A stretch of DNA of 38,712 bases from Oscillibacter sp. (GTDB taxonomy: Bacteria > Bacillota > Clostridia > Oscillospirales > Oscillospiraceae): assembly GCA_014799915.1 (NCBI GenBank), contig JAAVHD010000071.1, forward strand, positions 1 to 38,712. Direction: 5' to 3'. Under the pieces are notes generated by a model. That model made no database searches and had not been told where the DNA came from. It worked only from the letters and a program-made list of their open reading frames with translations. Positions 6,981 to 13,780 of this stretch are shown here, in pieces. How positions within the stretch are numbered: the stretch's first letter is position 1; every line of letters starts with the position of its first letter. The translations under genes were made by a program, and so were the position numbers.

Positions 6981-8648
6981 CTACTTCAGCTTTTCAGACA
7001 TCCTCAACGCAATGACAAGGGCCTGTTCAATGCTGGTGTTGCCCTGGGGGTCAAATTTGTTGTCGCCCACGCCGCCGACAATCTTCTGATCCGCCATGAA
7101 CGCGACCGCGCTCCTGGCGTAGCCGCTCATGTCGCTATCGTCCGCGAAAGTGGTAGCGTCCACCGTGGGGATTTCTCCCCCCAGCTTCGTATACACACGG
7201 GACAGCATGGTTGCCGCCTGTTCACGGGTCACCAGGTCGTCCGGGCCGAAGCTGCCGTCGTCATAGCCACCAACGATGCCCAGGGCCGCGGCCTGGAGGA
7301 CAGCAGGGTCGCTGGTGTCGGTGAAGGTCTTGTCGCTGTCGGCAGGAACGGTTTCGCCGCTCATGGCCTCGTACAGCTTCACAGAAACGGCGGCGAACTG
7401 TGCGCGGGTGATGTTCTTGGTGTAGTCCTCCCCCAGGCCGTCCGCAATCAGGCCAGCAGCGGCGGCAGCGTCCACGGACTCCTTGGCCCACTCGCTAACG
7501 GTGGCGGTAACCTCCTTCGTGGCGGCGGTAAGGGCAACATAGCCCACGATTTTACCGTCTGTCAAGGTCATTGCGTAGCCCTCGTAAAAGGAGGTAACGG
7601 CATCATATTTACAAGGGACAATCTCCTTGCCGGATTTGTCGATAAAGCCCCACTTTCCGTCCTTCAGTACTGGTGCAAAGCCCTCTTGGAAGCGGCCTGC
7701 ATCTTCATACAGGAAAGGAGTGACTTCCTTTCCTGTCTTGTCGATAAAACCGCACTTACCGTCCTCGTCCAATGCTACCAGCGCAAGGCCCTCATAGAAA
7801 GAGACCACCGCACTGTAAATGCAGGGGATGACCTCTTTGCCTTCCTTGTCGATGTAGCCCCATTTGCCGTCCTTCTGTACCGCCGCAAGACCTTCTTGAA
7901 AAGTCCTCGCCATGCTGTACTGGAAGGGAATGATCTCCTGGCCCTTTTCATTCAGATAGCCCCATTTACCGTTTACCTCCACTCCTATAAGGCCATCGGA
8001 GTAATAAGTCGAATTGACATACTTACAAGGGATGACTAATTGGCCTGTCCGGTCGATCAAGCCCAATTTACCGTTTGCTTCCACCAACGCATAGCCCTGG
8101 CCCCCATAGAAATCATCTGTAAAGTCATATTTGAAAGGGATAACTTCCTCACCCGTCGGGTCAATAAAGCCCCATTTGCCCTTCCGAACCACCGACGCAA
8201 GACCATCATAGAAAGAGTACGCATCGTCATATTGGAAGGGGATGATCTCTTTCCCTTCCCTGTCGATATAGCCCCACTTACCATTCTTCTCCACGGCCGC
8301 AAGGCCCTCAGAGAAATCATTCAGATTTTTATACAGGAAAGGAATGACCTCATTCCCTGTTTTGTCGATAAAGCCCCATACATCGCCCATCTTCACCGCC
8401 GCACGGCCCTCGGAAAAATGCCGTGCGCTATCATACTTGCAGGGGATGATCTCCTTACCCGCCTTATCAATAAAGCCGTACTTGTCACCTATCTTAATTG
8501 AGGAAATGCCTTCGTAAAAACCGCTCATGGAATCATAGGCTTCCGGAAAGGTCCCCTCAACAAGAGTCAAATCTGCCGCCAAGGCAGGGACGGCCAGGCC
8601 CAAGCACATCACCAGAGCCAGCGCAAAGGATAAAAGTCTTTTCTGCAT
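6981..8648 (-). CDS. Secreted WG-repeat protein with C-terminal SLH domains
   Basis: The 555-aa product starts at 8648 after a GGAG site and has a signal peptide (residues 1-24, ending PALA). Nine full WG repeats and a partial tenth follow, each about 33-36 residues with the pattern GKWGFIDKxGKEIIPxxY. Three SLH-like units end the protein; GGYDDGSFGPDDLVTREQ is the clearest, and the last ends near MSEKLK. SLH units bind pyruvylated cell-wall polymer, so the protein should sit on the cell surface; WG repeats are assumed to bind ligands, but their targets are mostly unknown. It is monocistronic with a long structured leader. Whether it belongs to the chromosome or is cargo of the HTH-recombinase element is unclear. 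Confidence 0.9.
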   Translation of the reverse strand: MQKRLLSFALALVMCLGLAVPALAADLTLVEGTFPEAYDSMSGFYEGISSIKIGDKYGFIDKAGKEIIPCKYDSARHFSEGRAAVKMGDVWGFIDKTGNEVIPFLYKNLNDFSEGLAAVEKNGKWGYIDREGKEIIPFQYDDAYSFYDGLASVVRKGKWGFIDPTGEEVIPFKYDFTDDFYGGQGYALVEANGKLGLIDRTGQLVIPCKYVNSTYYSDGLIGVEVNGKWGYLNEKGQEIIPFQYSMARTFQEGLAAVQKDGKWGYIDKEGKEVIPCIYSAVVSFYEGLALVALDEDGKCGFIDKTGKEVTPFLYEDAGRFQEGFAPVLKDGKWGFIDKSGKEIVPCKYDAVTSFYEGYAMTLTDGKIVGYVALTAATKEVTATVSEWAKESVDAAAAAGLIADGLGEDYTKNITRAQFAAVSVKLYEAMSGETVPADSDKTFTDTSDPAVLQAAALGIVGGYDDGSFGPDDLVTREQAATMLSRVYTKLGGEIPTVDATTFADDSDMSGYARSAVAFMADQKIVGGVGDNKFDPQGNTSIEQALVIALRMSEKLK

Positions 8649-8674
8649 TTGTGTTTCTCCTTCACTTTTCATTT

Positions 8675-8745
8675 TTGTCTCAACGGTACTTGCCTTGGGG
8701 GTGGGTCCCCTCCCGGTTCCCCCATAGGCTTTCCCATCGAGACAA
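8675..8745 (-). promoter_or_regulatory. Structured 5' leader of the WG/SLH gene (possible cis-regulator)
   Basis: On the minus strand TTGTCTC (8745-8739) pairs with GAGACAA (8681-8675). Inside it, GCCTATGGGGG (8729-8719) pairs with CCCCCAAGGC (8701-8692) with one bulge. The fold ends 27 bases before the ATG at 8648. It resembles a riboswitch-like leader but matches none of the classes I can recall (c-di-GMP, c-di-AMP, cobalamin, SAM, glycine). Confidence 0.45.
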
Positions 8746-8814
8746 CAAAAGCGGCGCAGGGGCAATAATCCCCTACACCACTAGAAGCTACGCACACACC
8801 ATCAAATCTCCCCC

Positions 8815-8843
8815 TTGATAATCACAGGGAAAACCGTTATAAT
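8815..8843 (+). promoter_or_regulatory. Rightward promoter inside the WG/SLH leader region
   Basis: TTGATA (8815-8820), 17-bp spacer, TATAAT (8838-8843). It would start RNA near 8850, antisense to the leader of the WG/SLH gene. No ORF follows closely, so an antisense or small RNA is implied. Confidence 0.5.
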
Positions 8844-8898
8844 GGTTTCGGGCGCAGTTAATTCTGCTGTGTGGGAAAGTGCCTTAACCTGGGTTCCT

Positions 8899-8947
8899 GC
8901 ATAGGGACGTTGGAGGATTAGGCCCCTCCTTCGTCCCGCCTATATGC
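8899..8947. ncRNA. Strong hairpin of a possible small RNA or leader RNA
   Basis: GCATA/TATGC, then GGGACG/CGTCCC, a symmetric two-base internal loop, and GGAGG/CCTCC with an eight-base loop form a stacked hairpin readable on either strand. It lies between opposing promoters at 8815-8843 (+) and 8968-8996 (-). I cannot tell which strand is the RNA; 6S RNA was considered, but no closing stem joining the ends was found. Confidence 0.35.
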
Positions 8948-8967
8948 TTCTGTTATCTCGTGCATTT

Positions 8968-8996
8968 ATTGTACCGCATATTCTGGAGGATTGCAA
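8968..8996 (-). promoter_or_regulatory. Promoter of the WG/SLH gene
   Basis: Read leftwards: TTGCAA (8996-8991), 17-bp spacer, TACAAT (8973-8968). It would give a leader of roughly 310 bases before the ATG at 8648, containing the structures listed above. Confidence 0.5.
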
Positions 8997-9135
8997 GCAC
9001 ATATTTCGGCAGGATTTTTAGGCAAACAAAGTGGCGTGATGCAGGGGTCGGGGCTGGGTGTCCCGCCACGGGCGAACGCCGGGCGGTTGTCGCTGGCTGG
9101 GCGCAGGGCGGGGTCAGGGGTTGGTTCCGCTCCAT

Positions 9136-9193
9136 GGCAATTCCCCGCCGATGGTTCCAGGAGCGGGGCAAGCTGGTCCCCGTGGGAATTGCC
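9136..9193. other. Large inverted repeat, candidate oriT
   Basis: GGCAATTCCC (9136-9145) is matched by GGGAATTGCC (9184-9193), and a second pair, CCGCTCC (9127-9133) and GGAGCGG (9160-9166), interlocks with it. No convincing gene covers 8997-9260; the overlapping ORFs in several frames have no recognisable domain. A long imperfect palindrome just before a regulator-integrase pair suits an origin of transfer recognised by a relaxase supplied in trans. Confidence 0.4.
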
Positions 9194-9260
9194 GTCGCTG
9201 TCATGCCTACGGCATACAGGACGGAAATTCTTTTTTTACTTTTATATATTCGTTTTCGAA

Positions 9261-9289
9261 TTGACAATTATAATATTTTGTGGTACAAT
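9261..9289 (+). promoter_or_regulatory. Promoter of the HTH-recombinase operon
   Basis: TTGACA (9261-9266), 17-bp spacer, TACAAT (9284-9289), 24 bases upstream of the ATG at 9314. Very close to consensus and set in an AT-rich stretch. Confidence 0.75.
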
Positions 9290-9313
9290 AGTAAGCAGAA
9301 AGGGGGCCATCAA

Positions 9314-9667
9314 ATGAATTGCATAGGCCAGCGGATCAAGGACCTGCGAGAGAAAAGCGGTTTATCACAAGCTGATTTTGCTAAGATTTGTGGCAGTAGT
9401 CAAGCCACGGTCGCAAAAACGGAAACAGGAAAAACAACACCATCTGTAAAGTTGTTATTGGGGTTAGCTGATTATTTTGACGTATCCATGGACTATCTGA
9501 CGTGCCGCACAGACCAGCCGCAAGGGAAACTGTACGAGTGCAAACCCAGGATGAATGTCAGCGGCGAGGACATGAAAAAGTTTATCGAAATGTGTTTTGA
9601 CCCTGCTTCCCCGTTTAACAGCCAGCTAAAAGAAACCTTATTTAAGATGATGGAGGAATCACAATGA
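9314..9667 (+). CDS. HTH_3 (XRE/Cro) family regulator
   Basis: A 117-aa protein starting at 9314 behind GAAAGGGGG. Residues 4-62 form a Cro/C1-type helix-turn-helix (IGQRIKDLREKSGLSQADFA, recognition helix around SSQATVAKTETGK). The C-terminal 50 residues are helical and could mediate oligomerisation. Its last codons overlap the start of the recombinase gene (ATGA overlap), so the two are co-translated. It most likely represses the shared promoter and so keeps the integrated element silent. Confidence 0.88.
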   Translation: MNCIGQRIKDLREKSGLSQADFAKICGSSQATVAKTETGKTTPSVKLLLGLADYFDVSMDYLTCRTDQPQGKLYECKPRMNVSGEDMKKFIEMCFDPASPFNSQLKETLFKMMEESQ

Positions 9668-11355
9668 AAGCTGTCATTTATGCCCGGTTTTCTTCTGATC
9701 GCCAGCGCGAGGAATCCATAGAGGGCCAGTTGAGAGAGTGTCACGAGTACGCCCGCAGTAACGGAATCGCAGTTATCAATGAATATGTTGACCGCGCCTT
9801 GTCAGCGTCCAAAGAGACAGAAAAGCGGCTTGATTTTCTGCGGATGATCAGAGACAGCGGAAAGGGCCTGTTTGATATTGTCCTTGTCTGGAAGCTGGAC
9901 CGCTTCGCCCGGAACCGCTACGACAGCGCACATTATAAAGCCGCGCTGAAAAAGAACGGTGTCAAGGTTGTATCTGCTACGGAGCATATCACAGACGGCC
10001 CGGAGGGGATTATCCTGGAATCCATGCTTGAGGGTATGGCGGAATACTACTCCGCTGAATTGTCCGAGAAAATCCACCGGGGACAAAAGGACAACGCATT
10101 GAAGGGGCTGAACAATGGCGGGTCCGTTCCGCTGGGGTATGTGCTGAACAAGCAGACGCAACGTCTGGAAATTGATGATATGACCGCCCCTATTGTTGAG
10201 GAAATCTTCCGGCGGTATGCCGGGGGTGATACCATCCGGGAAATCCGGGACGATTTGAACGCGCGGGGAATCCGCACCAAAAAGGGCCAGCCGTTCCGGT
10301 ATTCGTCTTTTAGTGCGCTGCTGAAGAATCGAAAGTACATCGGGGAATACAGGTATCAGGACGTAGTTATTCCAAACGGCCTCCCGGCGATTGTCTCCGA
10401 GGATATTTTCAACCGGGTACAAGCCAAATTGGAGAAGAACAAGCAAACCCCAGCGGCGGCGAAAGCCCTGGAGCGGTACTTGCTGACAACCAAGCTGTTT
10501 TGTGGCGAGTGCGGGAAGATGATGACCGGGGAGAGCGGCACCAGCGGGACCAAAGGCAGGATTTACCGCTATTACAAATGCTACGGTTCCAGGCAGAAAA
10601 GCAAGTGCAAGAAAAAGCCTGTCAAAAAAGATTGGATTGAGGATATTGTCATTCGGCAGACAATGGCAGTTGTCATGAATCGCCCGTTGATGGAGCGTAT
10701 CACCGACAGCCTGTTAGAATTGCAGGGTGAGGAACGCTATGATTTGAAATTGCTTGACCAGCAGTTGAAGCAGACCGAGAGCCGCATTGAAAATATGCTT
10801 AACGCCATCGAGCAAGGCATTATTACAGCATCTACAAAGCAGAGGCTTTCCGCGCTGGAAGAAGAAAAGGCACGGCTGGAGCAGAGCATTATTGAAGTCA
10901 AAATTCAGAATCCGGCGTTGAGCCGTGAGCAAATCACATTTTTCCTGGACCAATTCAAGCGTACCGACACAACGGACGAGGACCAGCGGCAGCGGTTGAT
11001 TGATATTTTTGTTAATGCGGTGTATGTGTTCGATGATAAGATCGTTCTTGTGTTCAACTATAAGAACGGCACCAAGACTATTAGCCTTGATACCGTGAAA
11101 AGTTCGGATTTGGTAGGCGGTTGTCCACCAAAAATAAACCACAAAGCTTTGGCTTTGTGGTTTATTTTTTGCAAAAGGAAACTGCGGAACCGGATACCTG
11201 GACAGAAAAGCCCTGGGCGGACTTCAAGAGTGAAGTTCACCCAGGGGTTTTTCGTTTCCCGGATTGTTCTCTTTAGCACTCCCATCGAAAGGCAGAGCCG
11301 CGGCAAGCAACTCCGCCTCCCCCGGCATCACCATTGCGGCATAAGAAATCCTTGA
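9664..11355 (+). CDS. Large serine recombinase (integrase), with a read-through tail
   Basis: The resolvase domain starts at residue 1 with MKAVIYARFSSDRQ, in which Ser10 or Ser11 is the catalytic serine. Arginine-rich KLDRFARNR follows near residue 80. The Recombinase domain comes next, then a zinc ribbon (CGECGKMM and a later C-x6-C pair), a coiled coil and a strand-rich end. Homologues would be expected to end near the codons around 11120. Here the frame continues for about 80 more residues through two terminator-like hairpins and stops inside the -35 box of the next promoter. The tail is therefore probably not native, and the element's att junction may lie at about 11110-11210. It is co-expressed with the HTH gene and probably both integrates and excises the element. 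Confidence 0.88.
   Translation: MKAVIYARFSSDRQREESIEGQLRECHEYARSNGIAVINEYVDRALSASKETEKRLDFLRMIRDSGKGLFDIVLVWKLDRFARNRYDSAHYKAALKKNGVKVVSATEHITDGPEGIILESMLEGMAEYYSAELSEKIHRGQKDNALKGLNNGGSVPLGYVLNKQTQRLEIDDMTAPIVEEIFRRYAGGDTIREIRDDLNARGIRTKKGQPFRYSSFSALLKNRKYIGEYRYQDVVIPNGLPAIVSEDIFNRVQAKLEKNKQTPAAAKALERYLLTTKLFCGECGKMMTGESGTSGTKGRIYRYYKCYGSRQKSKCKKKPVKKDWIEDIVIRQTMAVVMNRPLMERITDSLLELQGEERYDLKLLDQQLKQTESRIENMLNAIEQGIITASTKQRLSALEEEKARLEQSIIEVKIQNPALSREQITFFLDQFKRTDTTDEDQRQRLIDIFVNAVYVFDDKIVLVFNYKNGTKTISLDTVKSSDLVGGCPPKINHKALALWFIFCKRKLRNRIPGQKSPGRTSRVKFTQGFFVSRIVLFSTPIERQSRGKQLRLPRHHHCGIRNP
11136..11170 (+). terminator. Terminator-like hairpin inside the recombinase tail
   Basis: AAACCACAAAGC (11136-11147), loop TTTG, GCTTTGTGGTTT (11152-11163), then ATTTTTT. 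A perfect intrinsic terminator within an open frame supports the idea that the true end of the recombinase is upstream. Confidence 0.7.
11211..11252 (+). terminator. Second terminator-like hairpin before the two-component operon
   Basis: CCCTGGGCGGACTTCA pairs with TGAAGTTCACCCAGGG (one mismatch, one G-U), loop AGAG, followed by five T residues. It shields the next operon from the integrase transcript. Confidence 0.65.
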
Positions 11356-11380
11356 AAAAGCATCCGAAGGAGGGTATGAT
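11352..11380 (+). promoter_or_regulatory. Promoter of the two-component/ABC operon
   Basis: TTGAAA (11352-11357), 17-bp spacer, TATGAT (11375-11380), 28 bases before the response regulator ATG. The TGA ending the recombinase frame (11353-11355) falls inside this -35 box. Confidence 0.6.
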
Positions 11381-11408
11381 AGACCTAACACCTGACAGGA
11401 GGACCACA

Positions 11409-12089
11409 ATGAAGCACATTTTGCTGCTGGAGGATGATACCGCGCTGGGACAAGGCATCCGGTTTGCCCTGGAAAATGACGGCGTTCATGTAGAACTGTG
11501 CGCCACGTTATCCCAGGCACAGAACCTTCTGCCCGGCGCGGACTTCGACCTGCTCATTCTGGATGTCAACCTGCCGGACGGGAGCGGGCTCGATCTGCTG
11601 CGGGAGGTGCGGCGCTGCCATTCCGGTATCCCCGTCATTCTGCTCACGGCGAACGATCTGGAGACCGACATCGTTGTGGGTCTGGAATCCGGGGCGGATG
11701 ACTATATCACGAAACCCTTCTCTCTGGCCGTGCTGCGGGCCAGGGTCAACGCCCAGCTGCGGCGCGGTACTCCCGTGCAGGCGGCTACGGTAGAGCTGGA
11801 GGGCTTCTCTTTTGATTTTGAGTGGATGGAGTTCCGCAAAAACGGCCAGCCCATCGAACTGAGCAAAACGGAGCAGCGGCTGCTGCGGATACTGGTGGAA
11901 AACCGGGGCCGTGTTCTGTCCCGGGAGACGCTGCTGGAGCGGGTGTGGTCCAACGGGTCGGAGTACGTGGAGGAAAACGCGCTGTCGGTCACCGTCAAGC
12001 GCCTGCGGGACAAGCTGGAGGATACCCCCTCCAAGCCACGCTTTCTGAAAACGGTCTATGGCATCGGCTATACCTGGGCGGTGAACTGA
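11409..12089 (+). CDS. OmpR-family response regulator
   Basis: A 226-aa regulator; ATG at 11409 behind AGGAGG. The receiver domain (about 1-115) has the acidic pair ED at 8-9, phospho-acceptor Asp52 in LILDVNLPDGSG, and conserved TKPF further on. The winged-helix DNA-binding domain (about 125-225) ends in the typical TVYGIGYTW. It is the first gene of a four-gene operon with kinase, ABC ATPase and permease, and probably activates that transporter when the kinase signals. Confidence 0.93.
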   Translation: MKHILLLEDDTALGQGIRFALENDGVHVELCATLSQAQNLLPGADFDLLILDVNLPDGSGLDLLREVRRCHSGIPVILLTANDLETDIVVGLESGADDYITKPFSLAVLRARVNAQLRRGTPVQAATVELEGFSFDFEWMEFRKNGQPIELSKTEQRLLRILVENRGRVLSRETLLERVWSNGSEYVEENALSVTVKRLRDKLEDTPSKPRFLKTVYGIGYTWAVN

Positions 12090-12090
12090 C

Positions 12091-12996
12091 ATGACGGAAA
12101 TCATCTGTGGTACTGCCGTTGTCATCGCCGTTTTCGCGTTAGCCGCCGCGGTCTGGAACCGCCACCGTGCAAAGCGCATTATGAAAAACCTGAACCGTAT
12201 GCTGAACGCGGCTATGGCAGGGAGCTTTTCGGAGCAGGATTTTGATGAAAGCCTGCTCTCCGCTGTTGAATCCAGATTTGCCCACTATCTGGCAGCCAAC
12301 GCCATCTCGGCCCAAAAGCTCCAGGAGGAAAAGGACAAAATCAAAACCCTGATCGCCGACATCTCCCACCAGACAAAGACGCCGGTGGCCAATATCCTGC
12401 TGTATACCCAGCTTCTGGCGGAGCAGAACCTTTCCCCGGAGGGCCAGAACTGTGCCGCAGCCCTGGAGGGGCAGGTGGAAAAACTGCGCGCCCTGGTGGA
12501 GGCACTGGTAAAGACCTCGCGGCTGGAAGCGGGCATCCTGGCCCTGCACCCCAAGGCGGGACCGCTGGCTCCTATGCTGGAGGATGCGGCGGCACAATTC
12601 GCCCCCAGGGCAGCAGAGAAAGGCATCACCCTGACACTGGCACCCACGGACGCCACGGCGGTCTTTGACCCGAAGTGGACAGCGGAGGCTGTGTGCAATC
12701 TGTTGGACAACGCGGTAAAATACACGCCCACCGGGGGGACGGTCGCCGTTGAGGTGATCCCCTATCAGATGTTCTGCCGCATCAACGTCACAGACACCGG
12801 CCCCGGCATCCCGGAGGCGGAGCGGGCAAAGGTCTTCCAACGCTTCTACCGCTCCCCCGCCGCCTACGAGACGGAGGGCGTGGGGATCGGCCTGTATCTG
12901 GCCCGCCAGATCGCGGAGGGACAGGGCGGCTATATCAAGGTGTCCTCCCTGCCGGGTCAGGGGAGCTGCTTCTCCGTCTATCTGCCCCGGAAATGA
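12091..12996 (+). CDS. Sensor histidine kinase with a single N-terminal membrane helix
   Basis: A 301-aa kinase beginning one base after the regulator stop. There is one hydrophobic helix (about 5-22), a short linker, a HisKA dimer helix with phospho-acceptor His93 in DISHQTKTP, and the HATPase boxes NLLDNAVKYTP, DTGPGIP and GVGIGLYLA. No extracellular sensor domain exists; BceS-type kinases have two helices and take their signal from the transporter. Here only one helix is left, so sensing must come from a partner, most likely the ABC permease encoded downstream. Confidence 0.92.
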   Translation: MTEIICGTAVVIAVFALAAAVWNRHRAKRIMKNLNRMLNAAMAGSFSEQDFDESLLSAVESRFAHYLAANAISAQKLQEEKDKIKTLIADISHQTKTPVANILLYTQLLAEQNLSPEGQNCAAALEGQVEKLRALVEALVKTSRLEAGILALHPKAGPLAPMLEDAAAQFAPRAAEKGITLTLAPTDATAVFDPKWTAEAVCNLLDNAVKYTPTGGTVAVEVIPYQMFCRINVTDTGPGIPEAERAKVFQRFYRSPAAYETEGVGIGLYLARQIAEGQGGYIKVSSLPGQGSCFSVYLPRK

Positions 12997-13082
12997 AATC
13001 TTTCCAAACCGTAAGATTTCAGAAAGAATGTGGAAAGATTTCTTTGTTAAAGTCTGTATTGCCGAAAGGCGGTACAGACTTT
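12996..13082 (+). promoter_or_regulatory. Intercistronic RNA structures between kinase and ABC genes
   Basis: AAATCTTTCCA (12996-13006) can pair with TGGAAAGATTT (13031-13041), or its first seven bases with AAGATTT (13013-13019), giving two exclusive folds. Then a 16-bp stem (AAAGTCTGTATTGCC/GGCGGTACAGACTTT, two G-U pairs) closes on a GAAA tetraloop at 13049-13082. No T-run follows. It may process or stabilise mRNA or tune ABC expression. Confidence 0.55.
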
Positions 13083-13103
13083 CATCCTATGGAGGTACAT
13101 TTT

Positions 13104-13775
13104 ATGGCTATTCTGGAGACCCGCGGCTTACGGAAGATATACGGCTCCGGCGACACGGAGGTCCGCGCCCTGGACGGCGTGGACTTGACGGTGGAAAAAG
13201 GCGAATTTGCCGCCGTGGTGGGCACGTCCGGTTCCGGCAAATCCACCCTGCTGCACATGCTGGGTGGGCTGGACCGGCCCACCGGCGGCTCCGTCACCGT
13301 GGACGGCAGAGAGCTCTCCACCCTGAAGGACGAGGAGCTGACCATTTTCCGTCGGCGGAAAATCGGTTTCGTGTTCCAGAACTACAACCTGGTACCGGTG
13401 CTGAACGTGTACGAGAACATCGTCCTGCCCATCCAGCTGGACGGCGGACAGCCGGACAAAGCCTACACGGACCAGATCATTGAGACCCTGGGCCTGCAAT
13501 CCAAGCTGCAAAACCTCCCCAACAACCTCTCCGGCGGGCAGCAGCAGCGGGTGGCCATCGCCCGGGCGCTGGCGGCGAAGCCCGCCATCATCCTGGCGGA
13601 CGAGCCAACCGGAAACCTGGACAGTCGGACCAGCCAGGACGTGATGGGCCTGCTGAAGGTCACCAGCCAGAGGTTTTCCCAGACTATCGTCATGATTACC
13701 CACAATGAGGAAATCGCCCAGATGGCCGGCCGCATCATCCGCATTGAGGATGGCCGCATCGTAACGCGGGGGTGA
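13104..13775 (+). CDS. ABC transporter ATPase (MacB/BceA type)
   Basis: The ATG at 13104 with GGAGG ten bases upstream is preferred over an upstream ATG at 12993 that lies in the hairpin region. The 223-aa subunit has Walker A GTSGSGKST (40-48), Q-loop VFQNYNL, signature LSGGQQQR, Walker B IILADEPTGNLD and switch His in MITHNEE. It is of standard length for the LolD/BceA group. It energises the permease encoded next, with which it overlaps or abuts, probably for removal or sensing of peptide antibiotics. Confidence 0.93.
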   Translation: MAILETRGLRKIYGSGDTEVRALDGVDLTVEKGEFAAVVGTSGSGKSTLLHMLGGLDRPTGGSVTVDGRELSTLKDEELTIFRRRKIGFVFQNYNLVPVLNVYENIVLPIQLDGGQPDKAYTDQIIETLGLQSKLQNLPNNLSGGQQQRVAIARALAAKPAIILADEPTGNLDSRTSQDVMGLLKVTSQRFSQTIVMITHNEEIAQMAGRIIRIEDGRIVTRG

Positions 13776-13780
13776 GGGCC

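Noticed and set aside
8675-8996. Known riboswitch or 6S RNA in the WG/SLH leader
   Set aside because: I could not match conserved cores of c-di-GMP, c-di-AMP, cobalamin, SAM, glycine or fluoride classes, and found no end-closing stem for 6S RNA; left as an unassigned structure.
8953-9267. 104-codon minus-strand ORF and overlapping plus-strand ORFs around the inverted repeat
   Set aside because: Several frames are open but none has a ribosome binding site or recognisable domain; the palindrome explains the segment better.
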